Assembly: GCA_028278525.1 (NCBI GenBank)
Contig: JANQEE010000069.1
Coordinates: 62,001-126,000 of the forward strand
Length of the DNA stretch: 64,000 bases
Direction: 5' to 3'
Source of the DNA: Minwuiaceae bacterium
GTDB lineage: Bacteria > Pseudomonadota > Alphaproteobacteria > Minwuiales > Minwuiaceae
The position numbers and the translations under genes were made by a program. This document shows positions 25,324-34,792 of this stretch, piece by piece. Positions within the stretch are counted from its first letter, which is position 1; each line of letters begins with the position of its first letter. The notes below the pieces were generated by a model. That model ran no database searches. It was not told the origin of the DNA and saw nothing but the letters and a program-made list of their open reading frames with translations.

Positions 25324-26162
25324 TGACCAGCAAACCCGGATCGCTGCAGGAGAGTTTGGACTACCGGTTCGCCGACGCGCCGATGGCGCCCGATAGCCTG
25401 ACCGGAAATGAGGCGGTTGCCGACATGGCGGCGCGCGGGTCGTGCCGGCGGTTCGACGACCGGGCGGTGGATGCGACACTGCTGCGAACCCTGGCGGCCG
25501 TGGCGCTGGCGTCGCCGACCAAGAGCGACTTACAGCAGCGGGATATCGTGCTGGTTGCCGACCCAGAGTTGCGGCAGAAGCTGGCCGGGCTGGTCGCGGA
25601 CCAGGACTGGATCGCCGGTGCGCCGGCGATGCTTGTGTTCTGCGGCAACAACCGGCGGCAGCGGCTGATCCACAAGTGGCGCGGGCGGCCGTTCGCCAAC
25701 GACCATCTGGACGCGTTCTTCAATGCGGCGGTCGATGCCGGCATCGCGCTCGGCGCGTTCGTCACGGCGGCGGAGGCGGCCGGGCTCGGCTGCTGTCCGA
25801 TCAGCGCTTTGCGGAACGAGGCCGAGGCGGTGCGCGCCCTGCTCACCCTGCCCGACCATGTGTTCCCGGTCGCGGGCCTGGCGGTCGGCTGGCCCACGCG
25901 CAAGACGTGGATCAGCAAGCGCCTGCCGCTCGCCGCGACGGTGCATACCGACCGCTACAGGGAAGGCGACTTGCGGGGCGCGGTCGATGCTTACGACCGA
26001 GAGCGGAACGCGGTCTATCCGTATCGCACACAACGTTATGCACACGAGTACGGCGAAGCGGAAGACTACGGCTGGTCGGAGGACAAAGCGCGACAATATT
26101 CGAAGCCAGAGCGGGCCGGCTTCGGCGCGTTCGTCCGGGCGATCGGCTTCAAGTTGGATTGA
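25320..26162 (+). CDS. Nitroreductase-family flavoprotein
   Basis: The 280-aa protein has the FMN-binding RGSCRRFDDRAVD motif, ASPTKSDLQQRD for flavin and dimer contact, and GLGCCPISALR plus PVAGLAVGWP in the C-terminal half. Nitroreductases reduce nitro groups, quinones or enones with NAD(P)H. There are two adjacent ATG codons (25320, 25323); the first overlaps the hydratase stop. A longer upstream frame is not a better start. The operon continues with a methyltransferase 5 bp later. Confidence 0.88.
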   Translation: MMTSKPGSLQESLDYRFADAPMAPDSLTGNEAVADMAARGSCRRFDDRAVDATLLRTLAAVALASPTKSDLQQRDIVLVADPELRQKLAGLVADQDWIAGAPAMLVFCGNNRRQRLIHKWRGRPFANDHLDAFFNAAVDAGIALGAFVTAAEAAGLGCCPISALRNEAEAVRALLTLPDHVFPVAGLAVGWPTRKTWISKRLPLAATVHTDRYREGDLRGAVDAYDRERNAVYPYRTQRYAHEYGEAEDYGWSEDKARQYSKPERAGFGAFVRAIGFKLD

Positions 26163-26167
26163 CCGGC

Positions 26168-26917
26168 GTGGCAGTGGACGAGATCTTCGACGACGCGTTC
26201 TTCGCCTCGATTTACGACCTGTTCAACGAGTGGGACGCGTGGGACGATTTCTACCTCGACATGGCGCTGGAGATTGGCGGCGACGTGCTCGATCTCGGCT
26301 GCGGCACCGGTAGACTGGCCTGCCGCATGGCGGCCGAAGGCCTGAACGTAACCGGCGCCGATCCGGCTGCTGGCATGCTGCGCGTCGCGCGGTCCCGGAC
26401 TGGGAACGAAAGGGTCACCTGGGTGCAGTCCGACGGGCAGAGCCTCAGGCTCGCTGAGCGCTTCGACTTTGTCTACATGACCGGCCATGCGTTCCAGACA
26501 ATGCTGACCGACGCCGAAGCCGTGGCGTTGCTGACGGCAGTGGCGGCGCACCTGAAGCCGCACGGCCGGTTCGTCTTCGACACCCGCAACCCGGCGGCAA
26601 AGGCCTGGCTCGATTGGACTCCCGATGGGCCGAGAGCCGTTGTCGACGGCGGCGATCGCGGGCGGATCGAGGAGATCAACGACACCGCCGCCGACCCGGC
26701 GACCGGTATCGTCGAGATCATTCACCGCTACCGATTCCTCGACACGGGCGCGGAGCGGGTTGGGCATAGCCGCATACGGTTTATCGACCGGGACCATCTG
26801 GCGGGGCTGGTCGATCAGGCCGGGCTGACGCCGGTGGTTTGGTATGGAGACTCGGACCGGTCGCCTTACACGCCGGACAGTCCGGAGATCGTTGCGGTGT
26901 TGCGGCGGCGCGACTAG
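26168..26917 (+). CDS. Class I SAM-dependent methyltransferase
   Basis: The 249-aa protein has motif I DVLDLGCGTGRLACRMA, the acidic loop GADPAAGML, and motif post-I around FDFVYMTGHAFQTML. The substrate domain contains ADPATGIVEIIHRYRFLD. It starts with GTG at 26168; an alternative GTG lies at 26174. It is the third gene of the hydratase-nitroreductase-methyltransferase run and converges with the tetR stop (4 bp overlap of the ends). Substrate unknown. Confidence 0.85.
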   Translation: MAVDEIFDDAFFASIYDLFNEWDAWDDFYLDMALEIGGDVLDLGCGTGRLACRMAAEGLNVTGADPAAGMLRVARSRTGNERVTWVQSDGQSLRLAERFDFVYMTGHAFQTMLTDAEAVALLTAVAAHLKPHGRFVFDTRNPAAKAWLDWTPDGPRAVVDGGDRGRIEEINDTAADPATGIVEIIHRYRFLDTGAERVGHSRIRFIDRDHLAGLVDQAGLTPVVWYGDSDRSPYTPDSPEIVAVLRRRD

Positions 26918-27501
26918 CGCGAATCGGCCGGCGGATTTTCCAGCAGAGCGCAGAGGGCGTCGGCGGCGGTTTCGATGGGGCGGGCGCTTTGTTCCACGCG
27001 AGCCATGACCAGGGCGCCTTCCAATCCCGACAAGATGAAAGCGGCGGCGGCCTCGGCGCGGTCGGGCGGCCAGCCGTGGCGGGCCAGCAGCCGCTCGATC
27101 ACCGCGCGCCAGTCGGCGAAGGCGGTGCGGCCAGCGGCGGCGATCAGATCGGAGTCCGGCGTAGTCTCCAGCAGGGTGGTGGTGATCGGGCAGCCGTCGC
27201 GGAACGACGACGCCTCCAGCCAGCCGGCGATCATGGTCATATAGCGGCGGACGAAGTCGGACGGGCTCTCGGCCTTTTCGGCCAGGTCGGCCAGGGTGTC
27301 GGTGACCATGCGGCCCGCCACCTCGACCGCGGCGGCGCCGATCTCTTCCTTACCGCCGGGGAAGTAGTGATAAAGCGAACCGCGCGGCGCGCCGCTCTCC
27401 GTCAGGATCTCGGTTAGACCGGTCCCGGCATAGCCGTGCCGCCGGAACAGCCGGGCGGCCGTCCAGATCAGCGCCTTACGATGTTTGCCCCGTTCCGCCA
27501 T
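26914..27501 (-). CDS. TetR/AcrR-family regulator
   Basis: The 195-aa repressor has the N-terminal HTH (ALIWTAARLFRRHGYAGTGLTEI, recognition GAPRGSLYHYFPGGKEE) and a C-terminal ligand domain with YMTMIAGWLE. This resembles the LmrA/YxaF-type TetR subfamily. ATG at 27501 is chosen; an in-frame ATG at 27513 is possible. It is divergent from two hotdog thioesterase genes. The 91-bp spacer contains TAGACTGATCA (27550-27560), which resembles half of the TAGAC-type boxes of that subfamily. Confidence 0.87.
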   Translation of the reverse strand: MAERGKHRKALIWTAARLFRRHGYAGTGLTEILTESGAPRGSLYHYFPGGKEEIGAAAVEVAGRMVTDTLADLAEKAESPSDFVRRYMTMIAGWLEASSFRDGCPITTTLLETTPDSDLIAAAGRTAFADWRAVIERLLARHGWPPDRAEAAAAFILSGLEGALVMARVEQSARPIETAADALCALLENPPADSR

Positions 27502-27592
27502 CGGTGGCCGCATCGTAACAGATTTAGCGGAAACGGCCATTGATATATGTAGACTGATCATCATAGAATGGTTGAAAATTTGGAGAACATGC

Positions 27593-28051
27593 ATGGCAGC
27601 GGGCGGAACGGAAGACGCGGCGCGGGTGAACGGCGGAGAGGTCGTGCGCGCCTTTTTGGAGGGAATGCCGGCTTTTGAACTGTACGGCGCGAAGGTGGTC
27701 GGGCTCGAGGCCGGGCGGTCGGAACTGGAAATCCCGTTCCGAAGGGACCTGACCTTTGACGGCGTGACCATCCAGGCCGGCATCTCGGCGGCCTTGCTGG
27801 ATTTCGCGGGCGCGTCCGCCGCCGCGACGCTGCTGCCGGAAGGCTGGACCATCGCGACGACCGGCTTCGAGGTGCACAACACCGCACCGGCGCGGGGCGA
27901 CCGGCTGGTCGCGCTGGGCACGGTGCTGGACCCCAACAAGAATCTCGGCGTCGCGCGGGCGGACGTGTTCGCCGAACGGGACGGCGCGCGCACGCTCTGC
28001 GCCACCGGGCTGGTCACGACGCGCGGCTTCGCGCCGCGCAACCGGCGATGA
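27593..28051 (+). CDS. PaaI-family hotdog thioesterase 1
   Basis: The 152-aa hotdog protein has MPAFELYGAKVVGLEAG, a helix region GVTIQAGISAALLDFAGASA and TTGFEVHNTAPARGDRL. In place of the usual HGG motif it reads VTIQAG, so the catalytic details may differ. ATG at 27593 has GGAG upstream. The stop overlaps the ATG of the second thioesterase gene by 4 bp. Both lie divergent from the TetR regulator, which probably controls them. Confidence 0.85.
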   Translation: MAAGGTEDAARVNGGEVVRAFLEGMPAFELYGAKVVGLEAGRSELEIPFRRDLTFDGVTIQAGISAALLDFAGASAAATLLPEGWTIATTGFEVHNTAPARGDRLVALGTVLDPNKNLGVARADVFAERDGARTLCATGLVTTRGFAPRNRR

Positions 28052-28464
28052 ACGAGATCGACGCCAACCCGCCGACCGGGTTCGAACCCTACGGTGACAG
28101 GAGCCCGTTCCTGGACCGGATCGGGCCGCTGTTTCAGAAGGACGGCGTGGGCGGGCCGGTGTTCGGCCTGCGTATCCTGGAACACCACGCCAACCGGCGC
28201 GGCATGCCGCATGGCGGGCTGCTGGTGACGGTGGCCGACATTGCGCTCGGCAAGACGGCGGCGTGGAGCACGGCGCCGGCGACACCGCTGCTGACGGCCA
28301 GCATCACGGTGGATTTTGTGGGCGCCGCCCGGCTTGGCGACTGGGTGGAGGCAACCACGGATTTCCACCGGGTCGGCCGGGAGATGGCCTTTACAAACTG
28401 CTACCTGACGGTTGGCGAGAAACGGATCGCGCGCGCCAGCGCGGTCTTCAAGGTTGTCAATTGA
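28048..28464 (+). CDS. PaaI-family hotdog thioesterase 2
   Basis: The 138-aa hotdog protein keeps the HGG motif (RRGMPHGGLLVTVADIALG), followed by LLTASITVDFVGAARLGDW and a YLTVGEKRIARASAVFK strand. It hydrolyses acyl-CoA thioesters in related enzymes. It is translationally coupled to thioesterase 1 (ATGA overlap), suggesting a heteromeric or paired function. The gene ends 8 bp inside the end of the convergent araC gene. Confidence 0.88.
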   Translation: MNEIDANPPTGFEPYGDRSPFLDRIGPLFQKDGVGGPVFGLRILEHHANRRGMPHGGLLVTVADIALGKTAAWSTAPATPLLTASITVDFVGAARLGDWVEATTDFHRVGREMAFTNCYLTVGEKRIARASAVFKVVN

Positions 28465-29257
28465 TGGAGAGACGACCGGGCGTGACTCCGAATGCGCGTT
28501 TGAACGCGTCCGTGAAATGAGCCTGGGAGGAGAAGCCGGTGGCCTGCGCGATCTCGGCCAACGGATCGTCGGTCCGAGCGAGCAGATCACGGGCGCGAAG
28601 CAGGCGGCGGGTCATTACGTAGCTGTAAGGGCTATGACCGGTTGACTGCTTGAAGGCCTTGGCAAAGTGGAAACGGCTGAGACCGGCGACGGCGGCCATG
28701 TCGTCCAGGCCGATAGGACTGTCGAGCGCGGCATCGACATAGTCGACGATGCGACGAAGCGCCCGCGGCGCCAGCGCGACCCGATCCGGCGTCGGGCCGC
28801 CGCCGAGTCTCCGTGCGGAACAAACGGCGAGTTCGTAATAGAGAGGCTCGGTAAGCAGGCCCTCCCCGACCCGGCCGGAGAGGATGACCCGGCGGATCGT
28901 TTCCGCAGCGGCGGAGGCCGGGCCGCCGTTTTCGCTGACCGGCGCGCCGGGACGAAAGCCGGTCAGGTCGGCGACCTCGTCGAGCGCCGCCTGAGGCAGA
29001 CGGACATAAATCCAATCGGCAGCGTGGTCGGTGGCGTGGCGATGGACGGTTCCCGGCGGTGAGTAGCCGACGGCATAAGCCCGCCATTCGGTAGGGCGCA
29101 GCCTGTCGCTGTCCCAGGCCTCCCGCGCCCGCCCATACGACAGGCGCACGGCGAATTCGTGCGCGCACGACATGGCGGTCACGGTCTCGTCGTGGGTGGC
29201 GCCCGGATGCCAGCCGCCGGAGATTGCCGCTTTCGCCGTGTTCATGGCCGCCATCAT
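28457..29257 (-). CDS. AraC-family transcriptional regulator
   Basis: The 266-aa protein has a C-terminal AraC double HTH (IGLDDMAAVAGLSRFHFAKA; then TRRLLRARDLLARTDDPLA and FSSQAHFTDAFKRAFG). The N-terminal domain is divergent, with WRAYAVGYSPPGTVHRHATD, a cupin-like arm that may bind an effector. ATG codons at 29257, 29254 and 29245 are all possible starts. It is divergent from the PLP enzyme gene, which may be its target. Confidence 0.87.
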   Translation of the reverse strand: MMAAMNTAKAAISGGWHPGATHDETVTAMSCAHEFAVRLSYGRAREAWDSDRLRPTEWRAYAVGYSPPGTVHRHATDHAADWIYVRLPQAALDEVADLTGFRPGAPVSENGGPASAAAETIRRVILSGRVGEGLLTEPLYYELAVCSARRLGGGPTPDRVALAPRALRRIVDYVDAALDSPIGLDDMAAVAGLSRFHFAKAFKQSTGHSPYSYVMTRRLLRARDLLARTDDPLAEIAQATGFSSQAHFTDAFKRAFGVTPGRLSIN

Positions 29258-29338
29258 AGCTGCATTTCACCCCAAGGATTCGAAAGACGCGGACAGTCGC
29301 CGCCCTTACCTCTTGGCCGTCGAAACAGGGAGACGGCG

Positions 29339-30553
29339 ATGACGGCGAATATCTGCGAACGGCTTGGGGTCAGGCGATGGATCAACGCGGGCGGGTATCT
29401 GACCCGGCTGGGCGGCGCGCCGTTGGCACCCGAAGTGTTGGACGCGATGCGGGCGATAAGCCGGCAATCGGTCGACTTAAGCGAATTGCAGGCGGCGGCC
29501 AGCGCCGCGATCACGCCGCATACGGGAACGGACGCGGCGATCGTCACGTCGGGCGCGGCCGCCGCGCTGACGCTGGCGAGCGCGGCCGCCATCGCGGGGC
29601 TGGACACGGCGCGGATGGACCGGCTGCCGGACACCGCCGGCATAGCGAACGAGATCGTCATGCATCGCGGGCACCGGTCGTCCTACGACCACGCGATCCG
29701 CGCGGCCGGCACGCGGATCGTCGAATTCGGGGTCAACGACATCGGCCTGGACGCCGGCTTCCGCGGCATCGAGGCCTGGGATGCAGAGGCGACAATCACC
29801 GAGGCAACCGTCGCGTTCGCCTTCGCCGCGTCGCCGCACAATCTGCACGAACTGGAAACTGTTGCCACAGTGGCCGACCGGCACGGCCTGCCGGTGATCG
29901 TCGACGCGGCCCCATGGCTGCCGCCCGCCGAGAACCTGCGACGGTTTGCGGACGCCGGCGCGACGCTGGTCGCGTTCAGCGGCGGCAAGGCGCTGGGCGC
30001 GCCGGGCGGCACCGGCATCCTGGCAGGCCCGCACGACCTGATCGCCAGCGCGCTTTTACAGCAGACCGACATGACGACGCTGCCGGAGACCTGGCACCCG
30101 CCGGCGAGCCTGGTGCCACGCGAGAAGCTGACCGGGATGCCGCGGCATGGCATCGGGCGCGGCCTGAAGGTATCGAAGGAGGATATCGTCGGGCTGGTGG
30201 TGGCGCTGGAGCGGTTCGTCACCGCCGATCAATCCGTCGCGACGGCTGCACAGGAGGCGATGCTGGCGGATATCAGCCGCGCCCTGACGACGGTCGACGG
30301 CGTCGAGGCGACAGTGATCACTGCTAAGGAAACCGGGCGGCGGGCGCTGCTGAACCTGCGGCTCGATCAGGCGACGCTGGATCGGAGCTGCTTCGATATC
30401 AGCAACGCCCTGAAGTCCGGAACACCGCCGATCCAACTGGATGAAAGCGGAATTCGGGAAGGCGTGCTGACGGTCGATCCGGCCTGTCTCAATCTCGCCG
30501 ACGAGCCCGTGCTAATCGAACGGCTAATCGCGGTTATGACGCAGAGCCGTTAA
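29339..30553 (+). CDS. SelA/DgaE-like PLP-dependent enzyme
   Basis: The 404-aa fold-type I PLP protein resembles the selenocysteine synthase/D-glucosaminate-6-phosphate ammonia-lyase group. It has the N-terminal RRWINAGGYLTRLGGAPL, TSGAAAALTLASAAAIAG, the Asp of PVIVDAAPWLPP, and the PLP lysine in AFSGGKALGAPGG. It is not a true SelA, since no selB or tRNA-Sec is seen nearby. It probably eliminates ammonia from an amino acid or amino sugar acid. Divergent from araC; its stop overlaps the azlD stop by 4 bp. Confidence 0.82.
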   Translation: MTANICERLGVRRWINAGGYLTRLGGAPLAPEVLDAMRAISRQSVDLSELQAAASAAITPHTGTDAAIVTSGAAAALTLASAAAIAGLDTARMDRLPDTAGIANEIVMHRGHRSSYDHAIRAAGTRIVEFGVNDIGLDAGFRGIEAWDAEATITEATVAFAFAASPHNLHELETVATVADRHGLPVIVDAAPWLPPAENLRRFADAGATLVAFSGGKALGAPGGTGILAGPHDLIASALLQQTDMTTLPETWHPPASLVPREKLTGMPRHGIGRGLKVSKEDIVGLVVALERFVTADQSVATAAQEAMLADISRALTTVDGVEATVITAKETGRRALLNLRLDQATLDRSCFDISNALKSGTPPIQLDESGIREGVLTVDPACLNLADEPVLIERLIAVMTQSR

Positions 30554-30846
30554 ATGAGCGCCCGCCCAATGGCCACGACGGCAACCGCACAGCCGGCCGC
30601 GAGGAAATCGTGGCCGGTTTGGCGCATGACGACGAGCGCGACGGCGAACCCGGCGAGTTCCGGTAAACCGCCGTTGGCAAGCGCCGGGGCGAGCACGGCG
30701 CCAAGCGTGGCGATGGGTATCGATTCGAGCCAAGCTTCGATACGCGGCGTCAGCGGCACGTAGCCCATGGCGAAATAGCCGGCGGCGCGGCAGAGATAGG
30801 TAACGACCGCCATGGCGCCGAGAGCGAAGAGGAGATCCGGGCTCAT
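30550..30846 (-). CDS. azlD: AzlD-family branched-chain amino acid exporter subunit
   Basis: The 98-aa membrane protein has three hydrophobic segments and the family stretch TYLCRAAGYFAMGYVPLTPRI. AzlD is the small partner of AzlC in branched-chain amino acid efflux. Its ATG at 30846 overlaps the azlC stop (ATGA), the classical azlCD arrangement. Confidence 0.9.
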   Translation of the reverse strand: MSPDLLFALGAMAVVTYLCRAAGYFAMGYVPLTPRIEAWLESIPIATLGAVLAPALANGGLPELAGFAVALVVMRQTGHDFLAAGCAVAVVAIGRALI

Positions 30847-31529
30847 CGAGGTCTGAACGCGCCGACCAGGCTGCCAAGCAACCCGCCAGCCAGCACGCCC
30901 CACGATCCGCCGGCCAGCCAGTCGACCGCCAGCGCCGCGGCGACCGCAGTGACCAGCGGCGCGACGTCACGCCGGCCGCGCCAGAGACCGACCAGAAGCG
31001 TCACGAAGAAAGCAATCAACAGGAAGTCGAGGCCGAAGGTTTCGGGCGCGGCAATGATCCGGCCAAAGCCGCCGCCAAGCACCGTACCGATTACCCAGGA
31101 CAAATATATAATGAGGCCGCTGCCGAACAGGAAGGCGCCGTCCCACCGGCCTGACCCACCCTGTTTCACCAGCAGCGCCCAATTTGCATCGTTCATGAAA
31201 AACAAAGAGCCGTAGGCGCGAGCCGGAGACAGCCCGGCGAGGTGCGGACGCAGCATGGCACCGTACAGGACATAGCGCGCATTCATCGCGAAGGCCGCGA
31301 ACAACAGGGCGGCGAGCGGTATGGGATCGCTCCAGACCTGCAGGGCGACGAACTGGGCGGAGCCGGAAAAGACCGTCACGCTCATCGCCGTCGCAGCCTG
31401 CAAATCCAACCCTGCCTGCCCGGCCAGCACGCCAAAAGCAATGCCGTATGGCAGCACACCGGCGGTAAACGGAGCCCCGGCGACAACGCCGGTCCGCAAT
31501 CCCGACCAAATGAAAGAGATTTGGTGCAT
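30843..31529 (-). CDS. azlC: AzlC-family branched-chain amino acid exporter
   Basis: The 228-aa membrane protein has AzlC marks: GVLPYGIAFGVLAGQAGLD, AMSVTVFSGSAQFVALQ and FAAFAMNARYVLYGAML. With AzlD it exports branched-chain amino acids or analogues. It is divergent from a CGNR regulator gene, with only 33 bp between the two start codons. Two matching palindromes (31541-31556 and 31595-31610) cover both promoters, which suggests control by the CGNR protein. Confidence 0.92.
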   Translation of the reverse strand: MHQISFIWSGLRTGVVAGAPFTAGVLPYGIAFGVLAGQAGLDLQAATAMSVTVFSGSAQFVALQVWSDPIPLAALLFAAFAMNARYVLYGAMLRPHLAGLSPARAYGSLFFMNDANWALLVKQGGSGRWDGAFLFGSGLIIYLSWVIGTVLGGGFGRIIAAPETFGLDFLLIAFFVTLLVGLWRGRRDVAPLVTAVAAALAVDWLAGGSWGVLAGGLLGSLVGAFRPR

Positions 31530-31540
31530 TATCGGAAAAT

Positions 31541-31556
31541 AACCTATATGATGGTT
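31541..31556. promoter_or_regulatory. Operator-like site 1 (AACC-N8-GGTT) over the -10 of the CGNR gene
   Basis: AACCTATATGATGGTT has 4-bp inverted ends around a TATGAT -10-like element, with TTGGTG about 18 bp upstream as a possible -35. A second palindrome TTAGCTAA follows at 31555-31562. The same AACC-N8-GGTT layout recurs at 31595-31610. Confidence 0.5.
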
Positions 31557-31562
31557 AGCTAA

Positions 31563-32246
31563 TTGGAAGATAGAGCCATATTTCCTGGGGCGTCAACCAT
31601 TATAAAGGTTAGAACTATCGACGACCGAAAGCGGTCCTATGCGGACCTGCCGCCAAAGCTGCTGGGCGGTTCGCTCTGTCTCGACTACGTCAATACCGTG
31701 GAATGGCGCGGCGATCCGGAAGACCCGATGGACCGCCTGACGTCCTATCCCGAGCTGCCGAGATGGGCGGCGGCGGTGGGCACGATGAGCGGCGCCGAGG
31801 CGCGCCGGCTGGAGCGCGACGCGCGCAACCGACCGGGCGCCGCGGCGGCGATGCTGCGCGATGCGGTCGCCCTGCGCGAGGCGCTGGCGCGACTGCTGAC
31901 CCGGACCGAGTTTCGGCAAATCGAGGACCTGGCCGTGGTCAACGGCATGCTGGCGCGGGCGCCGGCACGGGCACAGATCGTCGAGGAAGAGCCGGGCTTC
32001 GCCTGGCGGTACGGGCGCGGCGGCGACGCGATGGAACAGCCGCTCTGGCCGGTGTTGTGGGATGCCGCCGACCTGCTGACCTCCGACCGGCTGGACCGGG
32101 TCAGGCGCTGCGGCGACAAACGCTGCGGTTGGCTGTTCCTGGACCTGTCGCGCAACCGCAGCCGGCGCTGGTGCGCCATGGAGACCTGCGGCAACCGCGC
32201 GAAGGCGCGGCGGCACTATGCACGGCACAAGGCCGACGACGACTAA
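31563..32246 (+). CDS. CGNR zinc-finger / ABATE-domain transcriptional regulator
   Basis: The 227-aa protein has an N-terminal ABATE domain (LLGGSLCLDYVNTVEWRG) and a C-terminal CGNR treble-clef finger. The finger is CGDKRCGWLFLDLSRNRSRR followed by WCAMETCGNRAKARRH. Such proteins are predicted DNA-binding stress regulators. The only canonical start upstream of LGG is TTG at 31563. Divergent from azlCD, with two AACC-N8-GGTT sites; regulation of amino acid efflux is likely. The near-leaderless TTG start predicts low expression. Confidence 0.85.
   Translation: MEDRAIFPGASTIIKVRTIDDRKRSYADLPPKLLGGSLCLDYVNTVEWRGDPEDPMDRLTSYPELPRWAAAVGTMSGAEARRLERDARNRPGAAAAMLRDAVALREALARLLTRTEFRQIEDLAVVNGMLARAPARAQIVEEEPGFAWRYGRGGDAMEQPLWPVLWDAADLLTSDRLDRVRRCGDKRCGWLFLDLSRNRSRRWCAMETCGNRAKARRHYARHKADDD
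31595..31610. promoter_or_regulatory. Operator-like site 2 (AACC-N8-GGTT) over a minus-strand TATAAT
   Basis: AACCATTATAAAGGTT repeats site 1 with the same 8-bp spacing, centred 54 bp away. Read on the minus strand it contains a perfect TATAAT, a good -10 for azlCD. It lies inside the first codons of the CGNR gene. Confidence 0.5.
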
Positions 32247-32258
32247 GGAGAAGTGGTT

Positions 32259-32747
32259 ATGGCCGAAGACAGACGCGCCGTCATGACCGGCGGCTGCCAA
32301 TGCGGCGCGGTACGGTATGCCGTCTTCGCGAAACCCGTCGACCCGCATATCTGCCATTGCCGGATGTGCCAGAAGGCGTTCGGCAGCTTCTTCGCGCCGC
32401 TGGCGACGGTGAAGACGGAGGATTTAGCCTGGACGCGCGGCGCGCCCGGCCTGTTCCCGAGTTCCGAGGGGGTCGAGCGCGGCTTCTGCGCCGCCTGCGG
32501 CACGCCGCTCACCTTCTGCTATGTGGGCACCGACCGGATCAGCGTCTCCATCGGCAGCCTGGACAGCCCTGCCGACATGGAACCGGCTCGCCAGTACGGG
32601 ATCGAGGCCCGCGCGCCATGGTTCGATAGGCTGGCCGCATTGCCGGCGCTTCGCACGGAAGAGGACGACGCGCCAGTGCCAGTGGAAAAGCTGAAGAGCC
32701 GGCAGCATCCGGACCACGACACCGACGCCCGGCCGGCGCGCGGCTGA
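32259..32747 (+). CDS. GFA-family (CENP-V type) zinc protein
   Basis: The 162-aa protein has the GFA zinc-binding pattern: GGCQCGAVRYAV, CHCRMCQKAFGSFF and FCAACGTPLTFCY. The family includes glutathione-dependent formaldehyde-activating enzyme, but most members are of unknown activity. ATG at 32259 is preceded by AAGGAG; the gene follows the CGNR gene by 12 bp and may be co-transcribed. Confidence 0.88.
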   Translation: MAEDRRAVMTGGCQCGAVRYAVFAKPVDPHICHCRMCQKAFGSFFAPLATVKTEDLAWTRGAPGLFPSSEGVERGFCAACGTPLTFCYVGTDRISVSIGSLDSPADMEPARQYGIEARAPWFDRLAALPALRTEEDDAPVPVEKLKSRQHPDHDTDARPARG

Positions 32748-32827
32748 CCGCCGCTTTTGTTGCCCGTTGCCCGGCGGCGGACTAGGTTTGGCCCGGGGAC
32801 AGGAAATCAACACGAGGGCAACGAGCC

Positions 32828-33736
32828 ATGGCCGGTCCGCAGTCCGGCGTTCTACCGGACGCCAACGGTTTCGCGACGTTCATCACCTACCTGGTCGAGG
32901 ATGCGGCGGCGGTACGCGCGGTCCTGCGGGACCTGCCCAGAATGACCGACGAGATCGCCGGCAGAGCGCCGGAGGCCAATTTGACCAGCGTGGCCGCCAT
33001 CGGCGCCGACGCGTGGGAACGCCTGTTCGATAATGGCCGGCCCGCGCAGTTGCGACCGTTCAAGGCGATCGAGGGCACAGGCGGGCAGGCCCCGGCGACG
33101 CCGGCCGACCTGTTCGTGCATATCCGCAGCGAACGGCGCGACCTGAACTTCGACCTGGCGCGGCGGATGGCGAGCCGGCTGGGCAACAGCGTGTCCTTGG
33201 TCGAGGAGATCGACTGCTTTCGCTATTTCGACAGCCGCGACCTGACGGGGTTCGTCGACGGCACGGAAAACCCGACGGGCGACGACCGGGCCGCGGTGGC
33301 CCTGGTCGGCGACGCGGATCCGACGTTCGCCGGCGGCAGCTATATCGCGATGCAACGCTACGTGCACGACCTGGCGGCATGGGAACGTTTAAGCGTCGCC
33401 GAGCAGGAGCAGATCATCGCCCGGACCAAGGCCGATAACGTCGAATTCAAGAGCGACGACAAGCCGCTGACATCGCACATCAAGCGGGTGTCGCTGAAAG
33501 AGGACGGCAAGTCGCTGGAGATCCTGCGCCACAGCATGCCGTACGGCACGGCGAGCGAGCACGGCCTCTATTTCGTCGCCTATTGCGACAACCCGGACAA
33601 TTTCGACAAAATGCTGGAATCGATGCTGGTCGGCGACGGCGAAGGCCATACCGACCATCTGATGAAGTATTCCCACGCGGTGACCGGCGCGAGCTTTTTC
33701 GCGCCGCCGCGCGACTGGCTGGAGAAGCTTCAATAA
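32828..33736 (+). CDS. Dyp-type haem peroxidase
   Basis: The 302-aa protein has the DyP hallmark GxxDG in LTGFVDGTENPTGDD with the distal Asp. A conserved Arg/His haem region includes YIAMQRYVHDLAAWERL, and TSHIKRVSL and RHSMPYGTASEHGLYFVAYC follow. It has no signal peptide, so it acts in the cytoplasm or as encapsulin-type cargo; no encapsulin gene is adjacent. DyP enzymes oxidise dyes or phenolics with H2O2. ATG at 32828 gives the normal class P length. A hydrolase gene follows 21 bp downstream. Confidence 0.92.
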   Translation: MAGPQSGVLPDANGFATFITYLVEDAAAVRAVLRDLPRMTDEIAGRAPEANLTSVAAIGADAWERLFDNGRPAQLRPFKAIEGTGGQAPATPADLFVHIRSERRDLNFDLARRMASRLGNSVSLVEEIDCFRYFDSRDLTGFVDGTENPTGDDRAAVALVGDADPTFAGGSYIAMQRYVHDLAAWERLSVAEQEQIIARTKADNVEFKSDDKPLTSHIKRVSLKEDGKSLEILRHSMPYGTASEHGLYFVAYCDNPDNFDKMLESMLVGDGEGHTDHLMKYSHAVTGASFFAPPRDWLEKLQ

Positions 33737-33757
33737 GGAATTAGGGAGGAAACGATC

Positions 33758-34788
<1,031 letters not shown>

Positions 34789-34792
<4 letters not shown>

